From NCBI GenBank assembly GCA_022821275.1, contig JAJEDY010000060.1, positions 1 to 64,000 of the forward strand: a DNA stretch of 64,000 nt, given 5' to 3'. This stretch comes from Candidatus Latescibacterota bacterium. GTDB lineage: Bacteria; Latescibacterota; UBA2968. Positions within the stretch are counted from its first letter, which is position 1. Each line of letters starts with the position of its first letter. Below, piece by piece: positions 59,970 through 64,000 of this stretch. Both the position numbers and the translations under genes were made by a program. Under the pieces are notes generated by a model. It was not told where the DNA came from. It worked only from the letters and a program-made list of their open reading frames with translations, and made no database searches.

Positions 59970-60778
59970 TCTTCCGAACAACATCCCTCACACCCAACTA
60001 CGGCGTTGAGGTCCACGACATTGACCTCACCCGAATCAATAGCGAAATGGCCGAAGCCATTCTCGACTCAGTCAACGAACACGCCCTGCTTCTCTTTCGA
60101 CGGCAATCGCTCCACGATGAAGACATCTACACCCTAAGTGCCGCGCTCGGCCCCGTCGAAGAACCCGCAGCCAAAATCAACCACAGTCCCCGTTTCAAAG
60201 AAGTCAATTACATCTCGAATTTGAACAATAGCGAAAGTACATTCATTGGCGCTCCCATCACAGACAATGACGGAGGCTGGCACACAGACCAGGCCTTCCG
60301 CAAAAATCCCGCCACACTATCGACGCTTTTCTGTATCATCGCCCCGGAAAAAGGGGGTGGCACCAGCTTTTGCAGTACACACATGGGCTATGAAGCCCTT
60401 CCGGAAACACTCAAGAAGCGCATTGAGAACATGCGCGTCAAATACCTGCCCGGCAAAATTCACGAAGTCGAACCCTTTGAAGTCACCCATCCTCTTGTAC
60501 TCACCAGCCCGAGCACGGGGCGAAAAACCCTCTACATATCTCCCGGTACGCGCGGAATTGACGGGCTGGACGAAGCTGAAAGCCGGGCTCTCAAAAACGA
60601 ACTGCTCACCTATCAACTTCGCCAACACCACATATACCAGCACAACTATCGCATGGGCGACATGCTCATTTACGATAATGCGCAACTCCTGCACAAACGC
60701 GACGCGTACAAAGGTCCGCGCTTCCTGAAAATTACGCGTGTCTTTCTTTCCTCCGACCGCTTTGCCATTCCCGACTGA
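59966..60778 (+). CDS. TauD/TfdA-family 2-oxoglutarate dioxygenase
   Basis: 270 residues. His-x-Asp in GGWHTDQAFR, distal His in AQLLHKRDAYKGPR and Arg in the PRFLKITRVFLSS strand complete the iron and 2-oxoglutarate site; ATHPL-type VTHPLVLTSPSTGRKTLYIS is the family's conserved loop. TauD-like enzymes hydroxylate sulfonates, phenoxyacids, carnitine-type or phosphonate compounds. Substrate unknown. It is coupled by ATGA overlap to the upstream PhyH gene and stops 2 bp before the membrane protein gene. Confidence 0.92.
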   Translation: MIFRTTSLTPNYGVEVHDIDLTRINSEMAEAILDSVNEHALLLFRRQSLHDEDIYTLSAALGPVEEPAAKINHSPRFKEVNYISNLNNSESTFIGAPITDNDGGWHTDQAFRKNPATLSTLFCIIAPEKGGGTSFCSTHMGYEALPETLKKRIENMRVKYLPGKIHEVEPFEVTHPLVLTSPSTGRKTLYISPGTRGIDGLDEAESRALKNELLTYQLRQHHIYQHNYRMGDMLIYDNAQLLHKRDAYKGPRFLKITRVFLSSDRFAIPD

Positions 60779-60780
60779 CC

Positions 60781-62775
60781 ATGGCTGCAACATCTCCCCA
60801 GCAAGAACGCCACCCCATTCCCTCGCGCATCACAGGGCGCTCCGTGCTCTTTGGCGCACTCACCGCCATTGCCCTCAACGTGTACACCGACCACGCCGGA
60901 CTGGTGATGGGGTCGTCATCCCTCGTCAAATCGCAATATCCAATGGCCATGTTGCTGCCCTTTGTACTCTGGTTATTTGCCAATATCGGTCTCAAAACCT
61001 TCTGGCCCAAAGCGGCACTTTCGGGTACCGAACTACTGGTCATCTACAGCATGTCCTGGATCGCGGGCGTTATTCCCCTCGAAGGTTGGGCAGCTTATTG
61101 GACGAGCACAATGGCTGTACCCACCTATTATGCGTCACCTGAAAATCGCTGGACCGAAATCATCTTTGACATCTTGCCCTGGTGGACCCTGCCAGACATA
61201 TCGCCTGCGGTCATTCGTCCATTCTACGATGGATTGCCTCCCTATAGTTCCATTCCCTGGGTGGGCTGGTTGCAACCCCTGTTCTGGTGGACCGCCATCT
61301 CATTGGCCGTTTTTACAGCGGGATTGTGCTTGTGTATTCTCTTCCAACGCCAGTGGGAAGACCACGAACGACTCGCCTTTCCGCTCGCGCAATTTGCCGT
61401 AGAACTCACATCCGGCTTTGATCAACCCGGACGCGTCCCCGGTATATTTCGCAACAAAATTTTCTGGGCGGGTTTTTTCACTGTTTTTGGCGTCTTCGCG
61501 TGGAATATCCTCGGTTATTTCGCCACGGGCTTGCCGCGCATCAACATTTACGCCGGATACCTGAGCAAACAAATCGACCTCGCCCGCGACTTTCCTCCCA
61601 TTTACCTTCGCATCTTGCCCCCGGTGGTTGGCCTCACCTACTTTTGCAACCTCGACATCCTCTTCAGTTTTTGGGTTTTGCGCCTCGTCGCCATAGTCAA
61701 ACTCGGCATTATGGACCGCACGGGTTTCACCCTGGGCCTGGCCAACCAGCAGGCAAAATCACCCGAAATTATCAACCTCGAAAGCCACGGCGCCCTTTTT
61801 TTGTTGGCACTCTGGTCAATCTGGGCTGCTCGGGGACACCTGTCTCGCGTCTGGCAAGCTGTTGTAGAAGGCCGACAGTCTGTTCATAACGACGGCATTA
61901 TATCCTACCGCATGGCATTTATTGGCTTTGTTCTGGCAACTGCCTTCGTCATCGGCTGGATGAACACAATGGGCATGTCCATCCCCATCGCACTCTTGCA
62001 AACCGCGCTACTCTACACGGCATATCTCACCGTGGCCAAATTCACGGCCGCCAGTGGTTTTCCCCATCTCCTACCTGTATATGGTAAGGGCGGAGGCCTG
62101 GTCTATACCTTTACCGGCACTGCCAACTTGACCCCCTCGGACTTTGTGGGTACTGAATTTGTCAACTCCAGCGCCTTCTTTGGCAACACGCGCATTCCCG
62201 CATGGCCCGCACTACCCCACCACCTGAAATTGCACGGCGCAACGCCAAACGCCCGCATTGCCCGTATTGCCGCGCTCGCCTTCACCGTGGGCTTGCTCGC
62301 ATCCTTCATCTTTATTATTTATTTGGCCTATACTCACGGAGGGCAAAATCTGCACACAGCCCCATTTTCCGGCCGCTCAAACTCGGCCTCGGTCCGCCTC
62401 TACAGCAACATGACCAACCACATTCTCAACGAACAAAAAACCGTTTTTGATCCATATAAAATGGCCGTATGGTTTATTGGCATCTTTGAAGCACTCATAC
62501 TCATTGGCTTGCGAAGTCGCCTGCCATGGTGGCCCCTGCACCCAATTGGCCTCGCCTTTCAAAATACCTCTGGTCCGAGAATCTACAGCTTCTCTATTTT
62601 TCTCACCTGGGCGGCCAAATCTCTTTTCCTGCGCATTGGTGGCATTACCCTGTACCGCCGCGCAGCACCTTATTTTATCGGCCTGCCAGTGGGCTATGTC
62701 ACCGGCGTCATCGTTTCGTCTATTGTCGATCTCATCTGGTTCCCAACAGGTGGGCACTGGACACATGGATGGTAG
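60781..62775 (+). CDS. DUF6785/DUF6784-type polytopic membrane protein
   Basis: 664 residues and about 12-14 hydrophobic helices. The opening RSVLFGALTAIALNVYTDHAG and a later ERLAFPLAQFAVEL motif and GRIP-like NTRIPAWPALPHHLKLH segment resemble the DUF6785/DUF6784 membrane proteins found widely in Latescibacterota, Planctomycetes and Poribacteria, which have an OPT-transporter-like layout. Substrate unknown. It follows the TauD gene by 2 bp without its own clear ribosome site, so it is part of the oxygenase operon and may import the oxygenase substrate. Confidence 0.8.
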   Translation: MAATSPQQERHPIPSRITGRSVLFGALTAIALNVYTDHAGLVMGSSSLVKSQYPMAMLLPFVLWLFANIGLKTFWPKAALSGTELLVIYSMSWIAGVIPLEGWAAYWTSTMAVPTYYASPENRWTEIIFDILPWWTLPDISPAVIRPFYDGLPPYSSIPWVGWLQPLFWWTAISLAVFTAGLCLCILFQRQWEDHERLAFPLAQFAVELTSGFDQPGRVPGIFRNKIFWAGFFTVFGVFAWNILGYFATGLPRINIYAGYLSKQIDLARDFPPIYLRILPPVVGLTYFCNLDILFSFWVLRLVAIVKLGIMDRTGFTLGLANQQAKSPEIINLESHGALFLLALWSIWAARGHLSRVWQAVVEGRQSVHNDGIISYRMAFIGFVLATAFVIGWMNTMGMSIPIALLQTALLYTAYLTVAKFTAASGFPHLLPVYGKGGGLVYTFTGTANLTPSDFVGTEFVNSSAFFGNTRIPAWPALPHHLKLHGATPNARIARIAALAFTVGLLASFIFIIYLAYTHGGQNLHTAPFSGRSNSASVRLYSNMTNHILNEQKTVFDPYKMAVWFIGIFEALILIGLRSRLPWWPLHPIGLAFQNTSGPRIYSFSIFLTWAAKSLFLRIGGITLYRRAAPYFIGLPVGYVTGVIVSSIVDLIWFPTGGHWTHGW

Positions 62776-62803
62776 GCCTGAATCTACTACAGAAAGGTTT
62801 CTC

Positions 62804-63523
62804 ATGTCCAAACAAAAACACATTCTCATCACAGGCGGTGCGGGCTTTGTCGCCAGCATGTTGCGCCAGCACTGGAGCGAGACCTATCGCCTTCGGCTTG
62901 CTGATGTGAACCCGATTGAAAATCTTGCAGATCACGAAGAATCTGTCCAGATGGACATTGCCAATCTCGACGAATTTCAAGCTGCTTGTCGGGACATTCA
63001 TACCGTCATCCATCTCGCAGCTGATCGCAGTCCGCGCGCCGACTTTTACGAAACCCTGCTCGACCTCAACATCATTGGCGCATACAATGCCTTTCACGCT
63101 ACGTACTTGAGTGGTTGCAAGCGCATTGTTTTTGCCAGTTCGGTCAATGCCGTGTTGGGCTATCGGGGAGATTCCCCCATAGAATGGGATGTACCCGTAT
63201 TTCCCACCAATGTCTATGGCGCCACCAAATGCTGGGGCGAAGCCCTTGCGCGGGTGTACTCCGAAACCCACGGACTATCCTGCATCTGTGTGCGCCTGGG
63301 CGGTCCGAGATGGAATCCCGATGAAATTTACGATCCGGACAAACCCAGCATGCTCATCAGTCCCAGAGATACCGCACAACTTTTTCAAAAATGCATAGAA
63401 GCAGATACCGACTTTGCCATTGTACATGGCGTATCTGATCACAAAAAACCCTATCTCGGAATTAATAGCACCAGGAAAGTATTGGGCTACGCCCCGCAAG
63501 ACGGCACAGCCAAAAGGCTATAA
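62804..63523 (+). CDS. NAD-dependent epimerase/dehydratase (uronate-dehydrogenase-like SDR)
   Basis: 239 residues from ATG 62804 (AGAAAGG upstream). Extended SDR: NAD motif ILITGGAGFVASMLRQ (T-G-G-x-G-F), FASSVNAVLG with the catalytic Ser, YGATKCWGEALARVY with Tyr-x-x-x-Lys, and VRLGGPRWNP. The length and the VIHLAADRSPRADF segment fit the uronate-dehydrogenase-like branch, though the substrate may be different. A longer frame to 62447 overlaps the membrane gene and is not used. It precedes the QueD-like gene by 15 bp. Confidence 0.88.
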   Translation: MSKQKHILITGGAGFVASMLRQHWSETYRLRLADVNPIENLADHEESVQMDIANLDEFQAACRDIHTVIHLAADRSPRADFYETLLDLNIIGAYNAFHATYLSGCKRIVFASSVNAVLGYRGDSPIEWDVPVFPTNVYGATKCWGEALARVYSETHGLSCICVRLGGPRWNPDEIYDPDKPSMLISPRDTAQLFQKCIEADTDFAIVHGVSDHKKPYLGINSTRKVLGYAPQDGTAKRL

Positions 63524-63538
63524 ACAGAAAGGATCCCC

Positions 63539-63991
63539 ATGGGGAAGGGAAAATTCTCTTCGACAAAAACCTATCACGACCTGCCCTGTGCGCATCGCCA
63601 GGGGTACCACGACGGTCACTGTCGATTTATTCACGGATACAACCGCGAGGTCACCTTTTATTTTACCTGCAACAAACTCGATGAAAATCACTTTGTCGTC
63701 GATTTTAGCAAGCTCAAGAAGCTCAAAGCGTGGTTAGAACACATGTTTGACCACACGATGCTCATCAACGAAAATGATCCCGAACGCGAATTTTTTGAAG
63801 AAATGCACCGCAGGGGTATAATCGATCTGCGCATTATGCCCAACGTTGGCATGGAGGCATCGTCAAAATTTGTCTTTGATTATGCCGACAAACTCGTGCG
63901 CGACATGACCCACAACCGATGCTGGGTCTATAAAGTTGAAACCCGCGAAAACATGAAAAACTCGGGCATATACGAACTCGTGGATGGCTGA
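63539..63991 (+). CDS. 6-pyruvoyltetrahydropterin synthase/QueD family protein
   Basis: 150 residues. T-fold with CAHRQGYHDGHCRFIHGYNR and the MFDHTMLINENDPE segment near residues 70-85. In QueD and PTPS the zinc ligands are a His in FSAAH and two His in HGHNY; here HGYN replaces HGHN, so the second of that pair is Tyr. The same HGY pattern occurs in a broad family branch, so it is probably natural rather than an error. The enzyme may act on a dihydroneopterin triphosphate-like substrate or have drifted. GAAAGGATCCCC precedes ATG 63539. Confidence 0.85.
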   Translation: MGKGKFSSTKTYHDLPCAHRQGYHDGHCRFIHGYNREVTFYFTCNKLDENHFVVDFSKLKKLKAWLEHMFDHTMLINENDPEREFFEEMHRRGIIDLRIMPNVGMEASSKFVFDYADKLVRDMTHNRCWVYKVETRENMKNSGIYELVDG

Positions 63992-64000
63992 ACTACGGTA

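Overview
The window looks like chromosome of an uncultured diderm bacterium. BamA, Skp, LolA, LolD and FabZ imply an outer membrane. The mix of Fe/2-oxoglutarate (PhyH, TauD) dioxygenases, a DUF2961/GH172 protein, DUF6785 membrane protein, GWxTD protein, lamin-tail/FlgD-like secreted protein and a dockerin-ended He_PIG repeat protein resembles the FCB-related lineages Latescibacterota and Poribacteria. That placement is inference from gene content; no rRNA is present.

Layout. 1-4.85 kb: a large secreted multidomain protein (FnIII, Ig-like repeats, Vps62-like, beta-helix, dockerin) broken by an apparent 1-nt frameshift, and a small membrane protein. 5.0-11.3 kb: tRNA-Leu, then lysA-like, glpD-like, Nramp-like, alpha/beta-hydrolase and GNAT genes. 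11.4-17.5 kb: a coiled-coil protein, then an ATP-grasp-like gene overlapping larE, followed by def, PHP phosphoesterase, a NAPRTase-like gene, moaD and moaE. 17.5-20.8 kb (minus): NhaC antiporter, a 30-residue membrane peptide too short for routine ORF calling, and a GH172-type protein. 21.0-25.5 kb: zinc-ribbon protein, tsaD, a VWA membrane protein and a secreted lamin-tail protein. 25.6-38.6 kb: a housekeeping block, ftsK-lolA-prfB (programmed +1 frameshift)-lysS-lolD-clpC-bamA-skp-fabZ. 38.6-43.1 kb (minus): tRNA-Val, zinc-ribbon coiled-coil protein, rnhA, RNase P RNA, pyrF and an ABC-F ATPase. 43.2-48.6 kb: PhyH, a UPF0175/DUF3368 toxin-antitoxin pair, an IlvD/Edd sugar-acid dehydratase and modBC without modA. 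48.6-50.2 kb: a leader-like region with tandem hairpins, two small ORFs and an ECF sigma factor. 50.2-53.6 kb: two near-identical YgiT-type zinc-finger genes, the second joined to an FtsX/MacB-type permease and preceded by a near-consensus sigma-54 promoter with upstream tandem sites. 53.7-55.4 kb: DUF433, a small hypothetical and a possible ssDNA-annealing-like protein. 55.4-64 kb: TPR-GWxTD protein, glycerate 2-kinase, PhyH, TauD, DUF6785 membrane protein, NAD-dependent epimerase/dehydrogenase and a QueD/PTPS-family protein.

The most interesting items are the sigma-54 regulated zinc-finger/permease unit (50.5-53.6 kb), the 30-residue membrane peptide beside NhaC, the ATP-grasp-like/LarE pair, and the oxygenase/transporter/QueD-like cluster at the right end. 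No CRISPR array, insertion sequence or prophage was seen.
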